This document shows, piece by piece, positions 7,141 to 15,675 of a stretch of DNA of 36,812 nucleotides. The stretch covers positions 1-36,812 of the IMG/VR virus record IMGVR_UViG_3300031239_000007. The stretch is one strand, 5' to 3'. The notes beneath the pieces are model-generated. The model was not told where the DNA came from. It saw nothing but the letters and a program-made list of their open reading frames with translations, and ran no database searches. The stretch's first letter is position 1. Every line of letters starts with the position of its first letter. A program made the position numbers and the translations under genes. The DNA is from a virus.

Positions 7141-8890
7141 GGGTCACACCCTTGCGCTTCGCGGAAACCTGCTTCTCGATGTCGGCCATTGCCGCCATGA
7201 GAGCCGATACCGCCATGGGGATGTCGATGGCCTTCGTCCCGTTGACCTGGGTGACCATGCCCTTGCCGAGCGGGCCGGCTTTCTCCACCTGTTCAGCGAT
7301 CACGCCAAGGTGTTTCGGGGACTCGGTGTCAGGCATCGGGAGCCCGCGCTTGGCCATCTCGTCGGGCTTGTAGGCCCACGTGGTCGGGGTGATTTGCGCG
7401 AACATGGCCCGCGCTTCATCGGGGGAGGGGCGCACGTTGGTCTTGACCTTCTTCGAGGAGGCCGCCGCCAGGGGGGCCAGGGATGCCGCCTCTCCAGCAA
7501 GGCCCGCCGCTCCGCCGGCCGCCGCCGCATCACCAGCCGCGCCAGCGCCGCCCATGAGACCGGCCGCCGAGGCTAGCTTTGATGCCGGGGAGATGAGCCC
7601 CGCCGCGCCCGAGATGTCACCGAACAGGCTCGACCCGCCCCCGCCGCTCGGCTTAATGAGCGAGCCCGGGAGCGCGCCAGCGGGGGCCGCCGAGGTGGCC
7701 TTGTTCAGGGTCGCGAAGAGGTCGGCAACCTGCTGGGAAGCCGCCGGCCGCACGTCCGCCTTGACCTGCTCGGAGCTGATCCCCAGCTTATTCGATACCT
7801 CCTGTCCGATGCTCTTGCCATTGGCGGACGCCTGGTTCTCGGCCGCCTGCTCGCGAGAGCTCGCCGCGGTGACGTTGTTGCCCGCCGCCGTGTTGGCCGC
7901 GCCCGCCATGTTGCTCTTAAAGGTGAGGTCCTGGCCCGTGGTCGTGACGCCGTTGGCCGCGTTCGTGGTCTGTCCCGCGAGGTCGTTCGCCGCGTTCGTC
8001 TTGGCGATGTCGGTGTCACCCGTGCGGATGTTGGCGCCCGTGGTCGAGATACCCGAGCCGATGCCCGCCAGGGTGTTTCCACCCGACACGATGTTGTTGC
8101 CGGTGTTCCCGATCGCGGTCCCGGTGGCGGTGACGTTGTTGCCGATGCCTCCCTGTGCCGTCCCGACGTTGGCGAGGCCCGTGCGCGCCGCGTTCTGCTC
8201 GGTGGCACGGAGGATCGCAGCCTGGGCCGCCTCCTGGGCGTTGAGGCCACCGCTGTTGTTCATCGCTGTACGCAACGCGAGTGCGCGGTTTGCACCCGTG
8301 GCGCCAGCCGCAGCGCCGAACTGGGCCGCGACGTTCTGTCCAGCCTGCTGTTCGCCCTGGAGCTGCGCAACGCTCGGGGCAGCGCCTGATAGCACGTCCC
8401 GGTAGGACTGCCCCGCCGCGCCGAGAGTGCCCCGGGCAGCCGCCTGGTCAGAGAGGCCAGCGCCCTGGACGCCGGTCGCGCCCACCTCGGTGCCGATGCC
8501 AGCGCCAACCACGGGAATCCCGCTCGCCTGGACGCCAGCGCCGCCCATCTGGAGCGCCCGCGCTTGGTCACCCTGGGTCGTATTCAGGGTCGGGGCCGTG
8601 ACGGTCGGTGCCACCGCGCCCGACCCCGACTTGGCCATTTGCGAGAACTGGTCGCGCAGATTGCCGGCCGCCGCACTGGCGTTGGCGATGTCGTTCCCGG
8701 GGGTGACCGGGTTGTAGCCGCCCGCGACGGTCGAGCCGTCGGGCTTCTGGGTGTAGATGGTCCCATCCGCCAGGGTGGTGGTGGTCGACCCGTCGGGATT
8801 CGTGACCACCTGGGGTGACTGCGCGCCGCCCGCGACGATGGACCCGATGGGAGTATTCGGGTCCTGGAACTGAGAGAATGGATTTCCCAT
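7133..8890 (-). CDS. Virion protein with C-terminal peptidase S74 chaperone domain
   Basis: 585 residues. The N-terminus (FSQFQDPNTPIG) and a TNPDGSTTT segment are followed by Ala/Gly/Asn/Thr-rich repeats built on TG, GN and NT. The last 108 residues form an S74 intramolecular chaperone: SSKKVKTNVRP, then HLGVIAEQVEKAG, then the final helical segment. Family knowledge says a Ser-Lys dyad five residues apart self-cleaves just before the Ser; Ser478 and Lys483 fit. The signature start is partly duplicated at residue 372 (SSEQVKADVRP, then FATLNKAT). S74 domains usually end trimeric fibres, so the mature body is probably a trimeric spike or needle, although the repeats could also be internal. 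It overlaps the next gene by 8 nt. Confidence 0.75.
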   Translation of the reverse strand: MGNPFSQFQDPNTPIGSIVAGGAQSPQVVTNPDGSTTTTLADGTIYTQKPDGSTVAGGYNPVTPGNDIANASAAAGNLRDQFSQMAKSGSGAVAPTVTAPTLNTTQGDQARALQMGGAGVQASGIPVVGAGIGTEVGATGVQGAGLSDQAAARGTLGAAGQSYRDVLSGAAPSVAQLQGEQQAGQNVAAQFGAAAGATGANRALALRTAMNNSGGLNAQEAAQAAILRATEQNAARTGLANVGTAQGGIGNNVTATGTAIGNTGNNIVSGGNTLAGIGSGISTTGANIRTGDTDIAKTNAANDLAGQTTNAANGVTTTGQDLTFKSNMAGAANTAAGNNVTAASSREQAAENQASANGKSIGQEVSNKLGISSEQVKADVRPAASQQVADLFATLNKATSAAPAGALPGSLIKPSGGGGSSLFGDISGAAGLISPASKLASAAGLMGGAGAAGDAAAAGGAAGLAGEAASLAPLAAASSKKVKTNVRPSPDEARAMFAQITPTTWAYKPDEMAKRGLPMPDTESPKHLGVIAEQVEKAGPLGKGMVTQVNGTKAIDIPMAVSALMAAMADIEKQVSAKRKGVTRG

Positions 8891-8899
8891 GCTCCCCAG

Positions 8900-8917
8900 T
8901 GTTCCCGTGCCCGATTA
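8900..8917 (-). promoter_or_regulatory. Start-associated 18-nt element, copy 2
   Basis: Plus-strand TGTTCCCGTGCCCGATTA. It ends 9 nt before the start at 8890 and includes the TAA stop of the nozzle gene. The 9-nt spacer contains GGGGAG, a usable ribosome site. Confidence 0.7.
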
Positions 8918-11900
8918 GACCTTGGTCATGCGCCCGGTGTTCCCGGTCCGCGTCAAGCCGCCCTCGACGCCAATAGACGCGATCATTGCCTGGAGCGTGA
9001 AGCCCGCCGTCTGGGTCGAATCGAGGGCCGAATCCCACACGGTGAGCTGGTAGCTGCCCGCCTGGCGCTTCTTGGGCCGAATCTCGACCTTGAGCACGTT
9101 GTCGAGGGGGCCGCCCCACACGCCGTCGCCCCAGTTGCCATCGCCCCAGTGCGTCTGACCTGTGAGGTCGTAGCCGTATTGGGTCGTGGCGAAGTCTTGG
9201 GAGTTGTAGCCGAGGGTGGCGTTGAGGTGGCACGCCCCGATGACCTCGCCAAGGAGTTGGATCGCGAACAGGCAAAAGTACCCGCGCAGTCCCGCCGGGG
9301 AGTGAATCGCCAGTTGGATCAGGGACTGCACCCATGCGCCGTTGTCGCCGTAGCTGCCCGGCGTCTCGACCCAGACGTCTCCAGCGGAGCGCACATAGCA
9401 GGGCTGGCCGAGCCAGTTGCAGGCGTCGAGTGCGGGCTGCCCAGAGAACGACGTCCACAGGTTGAAGACGGTGTCCCAGACCAGCGTGTTGCCCGCCGAC
9501 GTGTAGAGCCGCACCTGATGCAGGCCGGGGACTTCGAGCCCGCCCGTGATGGTCGCGGTACCGAGGGTGTCCTCGATGTCCGCCCCGATGTATTTGGCGC
9601 CCCAACCCCAGTCAAGGAGATGGATGCCCTTCGTGGACTGGAAGAAAATGCCGATGCTCGACACGACGATGGACGCAGGGGAGACCGCCCCGAGTTGGTG
9701 GGGAAGCTTGAACGGGGTGGGAATCTGGTTGCTGCCACCCGTGGCGTCGGGAAACTCGCCCGTGACGGTCCAGATTGCCGGCGCATCGGTGAAGACCACG
9801 ACATTGCGATCACGCCCAGCCATGGCCGTGACATTGCCAGCCACGCGGAACACGAAGCCATCGAAGTAGGAGACGCCCACGCCAGGGGTGGCCTGGTTCG
9901 AGAACCACACCGCGCTGGGGTCCTGGTCGATGCCCGCCAGGAAGACGCGGTTCTGCGCCGTGGCCGCGATAGTGCACGCCGGGGGAGCGACGTGCTCGAC
10001 CTCGACCTGGTCCCCGCTGGCGCCGCCGTCGCCGTTGTAGAGCAAGGCGCGGGATGACCAGTCGGGCTGGGTCGGGTTGACGGCGAGGTCGTTCAGCGAG
10101 TCGAGGACCGTCACGGCGTCGGCGCCGGTGTTGTTGGGGATGGGGACCGCGTTCACGAGGCGGTAGACGCTCGGCTGGGTCGGGTCGTCGCGATAGACAT
10201 TGATGAAGATGTCGGAGCGCGTGGTCTGGCGGTAGGTCGGCACGATCACGTTGAGGTCGTGTGCGTTGCTGGTAACGAAGGTGAAGGTGGCGGATGGGAC
10301 CGACTCGTAGACGTTGCCGGCCGCATCCCGCCACACGTAGGTCGCGCGGTAGGCGTAGGTGGCCGCCGAGACCTTCGAGGTGCCCGCACCGCTGTCAGCC
10401 ACGCCAAGGGGCTCAGGGTAGAGGCTGAATCCTGACTCCACCGCGTTCGCCCCGTCGAAGACCCAGGGGATGCCGCCAGGGTAGTGCAGCACGCCGTTGA
10501 GCTCGACCGGCTTGGACAGCGCGGGGCTGGCGTCGAAGGTCCCGAGGCTGACGCCCTGAATGGTCGTCCCGAGCGGCACGGCCGCCGTCTGTCCGAGCGC
10601 CACGTGGCCCGCCATGAGCGGAATCTTGGCCTTCGTGCCGGTCTGCGAGACCCACGGGAGCGTGCCGTAGACGGGGAGGTAGCTGGACCACTGCCCCGCC
10701 CCGATGTCCACTTTGGCGACGATGCGCGTGGTCCCGAGTTCCATGAGGAAGAGGTTGGGCTGAATGGCCGAGTCGAACCGCACGAGCGCGTACCAGGTTC
10801 CGTTGGACAGGAACGCCCGCGACGCGAAGATGACGCCGCGTTCGTAGATGGAGCCGCCCGAGTAGAGGTAGAAGAACGAGGTCACCCGGTTGTCGACCCA
10901 CACTTGAGGCCCGAGAATCGAATCGTTGTAGCCGACGACGTTCCCGAAGATATGGGTCGCGTCGATGACCACTGACGAGACGAATGACAGCGTGCCGTCG
11001 AGGGTGACGAGTTGGGTGCCGTTCGTGGCGTCGGTCGTGGTCAGGTAGTAGCGGCGCGACCCGCCCGAGGCGAAGGGGTTTTGCGTGAGCCATAAGACCT
11101 GCTGGCACGAGACCGCCGTCCCGATGCTGGCGGTGAGGGTGACGCCGCCGACCGAGACGTTGAACAGCCACGCCACGACGTTGGTGGAGCTGGCGAGCCG
11201 AACCGCCAGGAGGATATTGCCCTCGGGGGTGATCTGTCCGTCGAACGGGGTGCCCACGGCGTCCGTGCCGCCAAGGGGGATGACCGTCAGGGGGTCGCGC
11301 GGAGCGAGCGCGTTTACCTTCACGATTTGGAGCGCAAGCGTCCCCGAGGCCGGCCCGAGGATGTAGAAGTTGCCGTCGCCTGGGGCGAAGACCTGCACCT
11401 TGTAGGCGATGGAGAACGCCGCCATGCCGGCGCTGCGCTCGAACACCGCGACGTCGCCCGTGACGCCCAGGACCGTGAACTTGACGCCGTCGATGGCGTC
11501 GTACCAGGCGACGCACTCGCACCCGCTCGACGGGTCGATGGCGTGGCTTGGTGAGACCTTCTGGTAGAGGCTTTGCGAGATGATGGACCGCTTGGCGGAC
11601 CACACGAAGCCGCCGCCGTCGCGTGCCAGCCAGCGGTTCTGGCTCGTGTCGAAGCTGAAGATGGCCTGGTTGTTGTAGAGCACCAGGGAGTTGCCGAGCG
11701 TGTCGACGTGGCGCGGGCTGGCGACGGTCGCGTTGATGGAGTCGGTGGTCGTCGGGAGTGGGGTCGTGCCGTATCGCTTCGAGAGTTCGATGCCGTTCTC
11801 TCCGCCCTTCAAGACCTGGACGTTGGTCCCGGCGACGAGCTCGCCGGGCATCGACAGGTTCGAGGGGGATTTCTGGCTGAGCCCCTTCAGGGTGACAGGA

Positions 11901-11923
11901 ACATTCGTCGGCTGAATTGCCAC
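8915..11923 (-). CDS. Tail nozzle / beta-propeller stabilisation-type protein
   Basis: 1002 residues from a GTG at 11923 (MAIQPTNVPVTLKGLSQKSP). It is almost entirely beta-rich, with repeated aromatic and Gly turns, and has features of podovirus tail-hub propeller proteins: a YRATYVWRDAAGNVYES module with an RTDIFINVYRD-like strand (actual residues RSDIFINVYRD), then a region with RVFLAGIDQDPSAVWFS and VVVFTDAPAIWTVTGE. Function in related phages is closing the portal channel and forming the tail nozzle. It is larger than P22 gp10 and closer in size to T7-type nozzle proteins. It carries the 18-nt element before its start. The assignment is by fold pattern and position. Confidence 0.65.
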   Translation of the reverse strand: MAIQPTNVPVTLKGLSQKSPSNLSMPGELVAGTNVQVLKGGENGIELSKRYGTTPLPTTTDSINATVASPRHVDTLGNSLVLYNNQAIFSFDTSQNRWLARDGGGFVWSAKRSIISQSLYQKVSPSHAIDPSSGCECVAWYDAIDGVKFTVLGVTGDVAVFERSAGMAAFSIAYKVQVFAPGDGNFYILGPASGTLALQIVKVNALAPRDPLTVIPLGGTDAVGTPFDGQITPEGNILLAVRLASSTNVVAWLFNVSVGGVTLTASIGTAVSCQQVLWLTQNPFASGGSRRYYLTTTDATNGTQLVTLDGTLSFVSSVVIDATHIFGNVVGYNDSILGPQVWVDNRVTSFFYLYSGGSIYERGVIFASRAFLSNGTWYALVRFDSAIQPNLFLMELGTTRIVAKVDIGAGQWSSYLPVYGTLPWVSQTGTKAKIPLMAGHVALGQTAAVPLGTTIQGVSLGTFDASPALSKPVELNGVLHYPGGIPWVFDGANAVESGFSLYPEPLGVADSGAGTSKVSAATYAYRATYVWRDAAGNVYESVPSATFTFVTSNAHDLNVIVPTYRQTTRSDIFINVYRDDPTQPSVYRLVNAVPIPNNTGADAVTVLDSLNDLAVNPTQPDWSSRALLYNGDGGASGDQVEVEHVAPPACTIAATAQNRVFLAGIDQDPSAVWFSNQATPGVGVSYFDGFVFRVAGNVTAMAGRDRNVVVFTDAPAIWTVTGEFPDATGGSNQIPTPFKLPHQLGAVSPASIVVSSIGIFFQSTKGIHLLDWGWGAKYIGADIEDTLGTATITGGLEVPGLHQVRLYTSAGNTLVWDTVFNLWTSFSGQPALDACNWLGQPCYVRSAGDVWVETPGSYGDNGAWVQSLIQLAIHSPAGLRGYFCLFAIQLLGEVIGACHLNATLGYNSQDFATTQYGYDLTGQTHWGDGNWGDGVWGGPLDNVLKVEIRPKKRQAGSYQLTVWDSALDSTQTAGFTLQAMIASIGVEGGLTRTGNTGRMTKV

Positions 11924-11930
11924 GCCGAAC

Positions 11931-11948
11931 TGTTGCCGTGCCCGATTC
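11931..11948 (-). promoter_or_regulatory. Start-associated 18-nt element, copy 3
   Basis: Plus-strand TGTTGCCGTGCCCGATTC, differing from consensus only in the last base. It lies 7 nt before the GTG start at 11923. Here the upstream stop codon (11954-11956) lies outside the element, so conservation is not explained by a shared stop codon. No Shine-Dalgarno sequence is seen in the spacer. Confidence 0.7.
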
Positions 11949-11953
11949 CCCGG

Positions 11954-12208
11954 CTACAGGCGGATTTCGGCTAGGCCGGCGTTGACGGTGCGACTGGCTA
12001 CCGCCCACACGAACGCCTTCCACTGCGTCGCCGTGATCCCCTCGATGCCGAAGTGCCGGGCGAACCGTTCGCGGTCCCGCTTCTTCCACGAGGCGAGGAG
12101 TTGCGCGGCGCGGATGTCACCCACCTGGGTCTTGGCCTCCGGGACGAACGCCAGGAGCCGACGCACGCGCACCTGACGGCGAATCTCTTCGAGGTCGAGG
12201 TTAGGCAT
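11954..12208 (-). CDS. Small late-operon protein, unknown
   Basis: 84 residues (MPNLDLEEIRRQVRVRRLL). It is basic and helical throughout, with no membrane segment or cysteine. The segment WKKRDRERFARHFGIEG followed by ITATQWKAFVWAVASRTV could be a DNA-binding or portal-binding helical bundle. It sits directly before the nozzle gene, where small tail-completion or adaptor proteins are often found. The start has no clear ribosome site, and the region above it contains a palindrome, so it may head its own transcript. Confidence 0.5.
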   Translation of the reverse strand: MPNLDLEEIRRQVRVRRLLAFVPEAKTQVGDIRAAQLLASWKKRDRERFARHFGIEGITATQWKAFVWAVASRTVNAGLAEIRL

Positions 12209-12288
12209 GGTTTAGATGCTACTGTCCGAGCTACCGGGTAGCAAGTGCCAAAATGTCACACGCTACGCCTGTAACATGAACTCCCGCG
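12209..12288. promoter_or_regulatory. Intergenic palindrome, putative operator
   Basis: An 80-bp gap between two leftward genes. It holds the perfect palindrome GCTACCGGGTAGC (12230-12242), AGATGCTACTGT at 12214-12225 and GTAGCAAGT at 12236-12244. AGATGCTACTGT recurs exactly at 27248-27259, and ACTTGCTAC (the reverse complement of the third motif) recurs in the same control region at 27.2 kb. The pairing of motifs in two control regions suggests one regulator acts on both. Confidence 0.4.
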
Positions 12289-12750
12289 TCAAGGCATGGT
12301 ACGGGTCCAGGCGGACGCCGGGATTCCGTACTCGCGCTCGAACCGCTCGACGAACGCCATTGGGATAGGGCGCGATCGGGGGCCAGCCTCGGCCAGCCAC
12401 GAGCTGAGCCGCACGCGAGCCACGCCTGTCTCCTTGGCGACGTCCGACACGGTTTTGCCTGCCGCGTACCACGCCGAGATGGCCGGGTGAGCCCGCCGCA
12501 CGCGACTTGCGCCCGTCCGTAGCATTCTCCTTGACCCCTTCGGAATATCGAGTAGCATCTTATCCATGGTACTCGAAAACGCTGCTTCCGCCACCCCGTT
12601 CTCCTTCAATGCCCGTCGAATCGTCGCCTCGATTGCGTCGGCATCCGCCCGAAGCTTCGCCGCCTGGCGTTCGAGCGCCGCCGCGCGCCGCCTGAGGTGG
12701 TCCGGTGTCAGCACGCGCCGGAACCTGACAGGGGCGCTGGTCGCCGTCAA
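12289..12750 (-). CDS. HTH transcriptional regulator, candidate phage repressor
   Basis: 153 residues if read from the TTG at 12750; an ATG at 12567 would give 92. The longer form is preferred because its extra N-terminus is a good coiled coil (LRRRAAALERQAAKLRADAD), which suits a dimeric regulator. The C-terminal half has a Cro/C1-type helix-turn-helix (AGKTVSDVAKETGVARVRLS) followed by a helix ending WTRTMP. It interrupts the late operon between a fibre gene and a small tail gene and lies above a palindrome. An AGATGCTACT-type motif, shared with the 27.2-kb control region, also falls inside its coding sequence. DNA target and lysogeny role are inferred. Confidence 0.6.
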   Translation of the reverse strand: MTATSAPVRFRRVLTPDHLRRRAAALERQAAKLRADADAIEATIRRALKENGVAEAAFSSTMDKMLLDIPKGSRRMLRTGASRVRRAHPAISAWYAAGKTVSDVAKETGVARVRLSSWLAEAGPRSRPIPMAFVERFEREYGIPASAWTRTMP

Positions 12751-12985
12751 CCTGGCCCTGGCGCTCGGTGGCTGTGCCAGTGAGCCAGCCTCGTCGGCCG
12801 AGCCCGTGGAGTGCGTCGGTTACATGGTGACGTCGCAGTGCCCGGGAGCGCCGATGTCGATGGGAATGCCGGTCATCGGCTGCCACGATGACACTGGCGT
12901 GTTCCACGGCGGATGCACCTACAACGCCGGGCCGGCTGGCCATGAGACGACGTCGCTCTGTGCGCTCGTCTGCCCCGGCTTCTAG
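12566..12985 (+). CDS. Small cysteine-rich lipoprotein gene, start uncertain
   Basis: The frame opens at ATG 12566, but the convincing part begins near 12720: Arg-Arg, a hydrophobic run and the lipobox L-G-G-C at residue 70, followed by 69 residues with six cysteines (83, 92, 106, 117, 132, 136), enough for three disulfides. No ATG, GTG or TTG lies between 12566 and the signal sequence. So either it has a long N-terminal extension, uses a rare start such as CTG, or lost its start when the antisense HTH gene was joined. The first 185 bases overlap that gene. Its stop overlaps the stop of the convergent fibre gene. It resembles an envelope cargo protein, possibly for superinfection exclusion. 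Confidence 0.45.
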   Translation: MVLENAASATPFSFNARRIVASIASASARSFAAWRSSAAARRLRWSGVSTRRNLTGALVAVNLALALGGCASEPASSAEPVECVGYMVTSQCPGAPMSMGMPVIGCHDDTGVFHGGCTYNAGPAGHETTSLCALVCPGF

Positions 12986-15672
12986 CTGCTGAATTCCCAG
13001 ACCACGATCCGGCCAGTGGAGCCTGCTCCGCCAGTTACCGCGCCGGTGCCCGTGGCATTGTTGCAGCCGCCGCCGCCGCCTGCTCCAGGTCCTGACCCGG
13101 CGGTGCCAGCGACGCCGGTACCTCCGCTCGGTCCACCCTGACCGGGTCCGCCGCCCGGTCCTGAGGTTCCGCCGTGACCGCCCCAACCCGTGGTCGATGC
13201 CGTCCCCGAGCAGTGCCCGACGCTGCCCGGGTTGCCGGTGCAGCTGCATAGGGTAGTCCAGCCCGCGCCGGTCAGGGAGAAGGTCCCCCCCGCTCCGAAC
13301 GTGGTCACGGTAGGAGCCGCCGCAGGAGTGGCTCCGAGGCCGCCCGTGCCGCTGTTGCATGTGATCGTGTTCGTGGCGTCGGTGATGGTCGTGTTTCCGC
13401 CTGACCCGCCTGTTCCGCCGAGATTAGTGCCCGCCGAGCCCGACGTGCCGATGGTGTAGGTCATGGTGGCGGTCGGAGATGGCACGTAGACCTTGCAGTA
13501 AGCGCCCGCGCCGCCACCGCCACCCGCGCCGGCCTTGGCCGCAGCCGACACTGCCACGCCGCCTCCGCCGCCTCCTCCGCCCCATGCCTCGATGATCAGC
13601 GACCCGATGCCCGCCGGCCTGGTGTAGGTCGCCCCGGCTCCACTCGTGAGTACCTGGAACGACTTCAGCCGCCCCGGGGCCTGCGCCGCGCCAGCCGAGC
13701 CCGCGAGGTCGGTAAAATTAGGCTGAGCCGCCGAGAACACCCCGGCGTCGTTGACCGAGGTGAGGAAGTTGCTTGCCGTGAACCCCTTCGTTTGGACGCC
13801 ATGGTTGACCGTCCCGGCGTCGTTGATCGCTGCGATGTTCTTCGAGGTGCTGTCAACGTAGACGCGCGTCTTCCCGGCCGCTGGAGTTGCCGGCGCGGCG
13901 ATGTTCGTGAAGAGGATGTCGCCCGCGGCCACGGTGTCGTTCGGGATATTGATGGCCGCGGTGTTGAAAAGTCCCGTGGTCGCCAGACCCGTGACCATCT
14001 GGCCGGCGGTGATGGACTGCACCAGCGGCATGACCGAGGTGAACCCGGACGTGCCGTTGTTCGACTTGATGACCCGGTCTGTGGAGTCCGACCAGAGAAC
14101 CGAGTGCGCCGAACCCCCCGTGACCGCCGCGCGGTCTGCGAAGCTGATATCTCCCGCCGCCGGTGTCCCGTGAGGGATATTCGCCAGGGTCGTGACCGTG
14201 CCGAGTGCGCCAACGGTCGTGACGTCGCCAGTGAGCGGGCCGGTGAAGCCGCCGCCGCCCGGGGGGGCTGCCCACGTGTAGTCTGCCCGAAGGAAGTTGG
14301 TGGTACCGCCCCCGCTCGCCGGGGTGCAGTCAGAGAGCGCGGGCTGAGAAGACGTGAATGCCCCGTTCGACGCCAGTCCTGTGAGCCACTGGTGAGCGGG
14401 GGCGGTTGCCGGGTACGCGGTGATACTGGTCAGGCCAGCGCTGTTGATGCAGTTCCAAATGGCATTGGTGGAATCCGCAAAGACCCGCGCCTTGCCTGCC
14501 GCTGGCGTCGCCGGGGCCGCGGTGAGCGTGACGAGCAGATCCCCGACCATCGGAACGTCATTCGGGATGTTCGCCAGGGTCTGCACCGTGGAGCCGAGCG
14601 GCTTCGTCACATCGCCGGTGAAGGCCGGGAGTTGCGCGGCCGCGATGACGCCGGTCAGGTCGCTGAAATCGGGCTGGGCCTGAACCTGGAAGCCGCCCGA
14701 ATCGACGTTGGTGACCCACCGATGAGCCAGCGCCGTCGCCGGAAAGATGGTGTTCGAGACGTTGCCTACGCTGTTGATGAACCCCCAGAGTCCACCGCCA
14801 AGATTGAGGTGGAAGGCCCGCCCATGGCCCGCGCTCGGCGTGGCCGGGGTGGAGATGACGGTGGTAAAGAGGTCGCCCGGCATGGGCGTGTCGTTCGGGA
14901 TATTGGCAAGGGTCTGAACCGTGCTCCCGAGTGGCTTTGTAACGTCCCCAGTGAATGCGGGCAGTTGGGCCGCTGCGATGACGCCGGTCAGATCGGAAAA
15001 CGCCACCTGGCGCGAGGTGAATTGACCCGTGCCAGGGGTGAACCCATCCAGGACATTCGGCGCCAGTGAGCCCGCTCCGCTGGCCGTGGAGTAGAAAATC
15101 CCACTGGACGCACGCGAGCGGAGGTGACCGACGGTGACATCCGCCCAAACGCGCGTCAGTCCGGCGCTCGGGGTCGCGGGCGTGGATATTCCGGTGAACA
15201 GGATGTCCCCCACCGCGGGCGTGTCATTTGGGATGCGCGCCAGGGTGGTGATGGCCGTGCCGCTCGTCGCTGGCCAAGTCACGTCCCCCGTTCCGGTGAT
15301 GGCCCCCGCCGTGATCGTGACGTCGGTGTTGCCCGTGACCGGGTTGTCGATGACCACCGCGCCGCCCGCGAAGTTGAGGTTCCTTCGCTGTGGCATGGCC
15401 GAGCTCGCCAGCTTGATCGTGGTGTATGCGTTGACGCCCGCCCCGGTGCTCTGCGCGTTCGTGACGTTGATGTTGGCCGCGGTCAGGGACTGCGCCATGC
15501 GGTCGAGCGCGTCGTAAATCCCGACGTGAACCCTCTCGAGAGTCTGGTCGGGGTTCCCGAGGATGCGCTGGACCTTCGAGGGAGGTGCCACGGGGCGCAC
15601 TGGCGTCGGCGTGGTGGCGACCTTCTTGCCCGCCTGGGGGATGAGCCGCTTGGAGAACGGAGGGACCGCCAT
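12982..15672 (-). CDS. Modular tail fibre with glycine-rich receptor-binding end
   Basis: 896 residues. A basic, Pro-rich N-terminus (about 1-60) and a connector precede five repeats of about 90-125 residues (residues 129-665). Each contains variants of LANIPNDTP, GD, ATPAAG and FSDLTG. The C-terminal 220 residues form a glycine-rich domain: YTRPAGIGSLIIEAW opens it, followed by polyglycine and dozens of GG pairs, ending VVWEFSS. Glycine-rich sandwiches are known in phage adhesins, where surface loops contact the receptor. Cysteines in the domain are unusual for such adhesins. The repeat unit is shared with the 507-residue fibre. The start is 3 nt after the adaptor stop. Confidence 0.8.
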   Translation of the reverse strand: MAVPPFSKRLIPQAGKKVATTPTPVRPVAPPSKVQRILGNPDQTLERVHVGIYDALDRMAQSLTAANINVTNAQSTGAGVNAYTTIKLASSAMPQRRNLNFAGGAVVIDNPVTGNTDVTITAGAITGTGDVTWPATSGTAITTLARIPNDTPAVGDILFTGISTPATPSAGLTRVWADVTVGHLRSRASSGIFYSTASGAGSLAPNVLDGFTPGTGQFTSRQVAFSDLTGVIAAAQLPAFTGDVTKPLGSTVQTLANIPNDTPMPGDLFTTVISTPATPSAGHGRAFHLNLGGGLWGFINSVGNVSNTIFPATALAHRWVTNVDSGGFQVQAQPDFSDLTGVIAAAQLPAFTGDVTKPLGSTVQTLANIPNDVPMVGDLLVTLTAAPATPAAGKARVFADSTNAIWNCINSAGLTSITAYPATAPAHQWLTGLASNGAFTSSQPALSDCTPASGGGTTNFLRADYTWAAPPGGGGFTGPLTGDVTTVGALGTVTTLANIPHGTPAAGDISFADRAAVTGGSAHSVLWSDSTDRVIKSNNGTSGFTSVMPLVQSITAGQMVTGLATTGLFNTAAINIPNDTVAAGDILFTNIAAPATPAAGKTRVYVDSTSKNIAAINDAGTVNHGVQTKGFTASNFLTSVNDAGVFSAAQPNFTDLAGSAGAAQAPGRLKSFQVLTSGAGATYTRPAGIGSLIIEAWGGGGGGGGVAVSAAAKAGAGGGGGAGAYCKVYVPSPTATMTYTIGTSGSAGTNLGGTGGSGGNTTITDATNTITCNSGTGGLGATPAAAPTVTTFGAGGTFSLTGAGWTTLCSCTGNPGSVGHCSGTASTTGWGGHGGTSGPGGGPGQGGPSGGTGVAGTAGSGPGAGGGGGCNNATGTGAVTGGAGSTGRIVVWEFSS
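13680..15288 (-). repeat. Five tandem coding repeats in the fibre shaft
   Basis: About 270-375 bp per unit, with approximate boundaries. The second and third units both begin with the same 20 residues (GDVTKPLGSTVQTLANIPND), preceded by AAAQLPAF. The fifth unit (TPAAGKTRVYVDSTSKN, GVQTK) is closest to the module in the other tail fibre. The pattern suggests duplication within the gene and exchange between the two fibre genes. Confidence 0.7.
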
Positions 15673-15675
15673 GGG

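Noticed and set aside
12209-12288. A 15-codon frame upstream of the 84-residue gene
   Set aside because: It is very short, begins with GTG without a ribosome site, and is explained by the palindrome in the same region.
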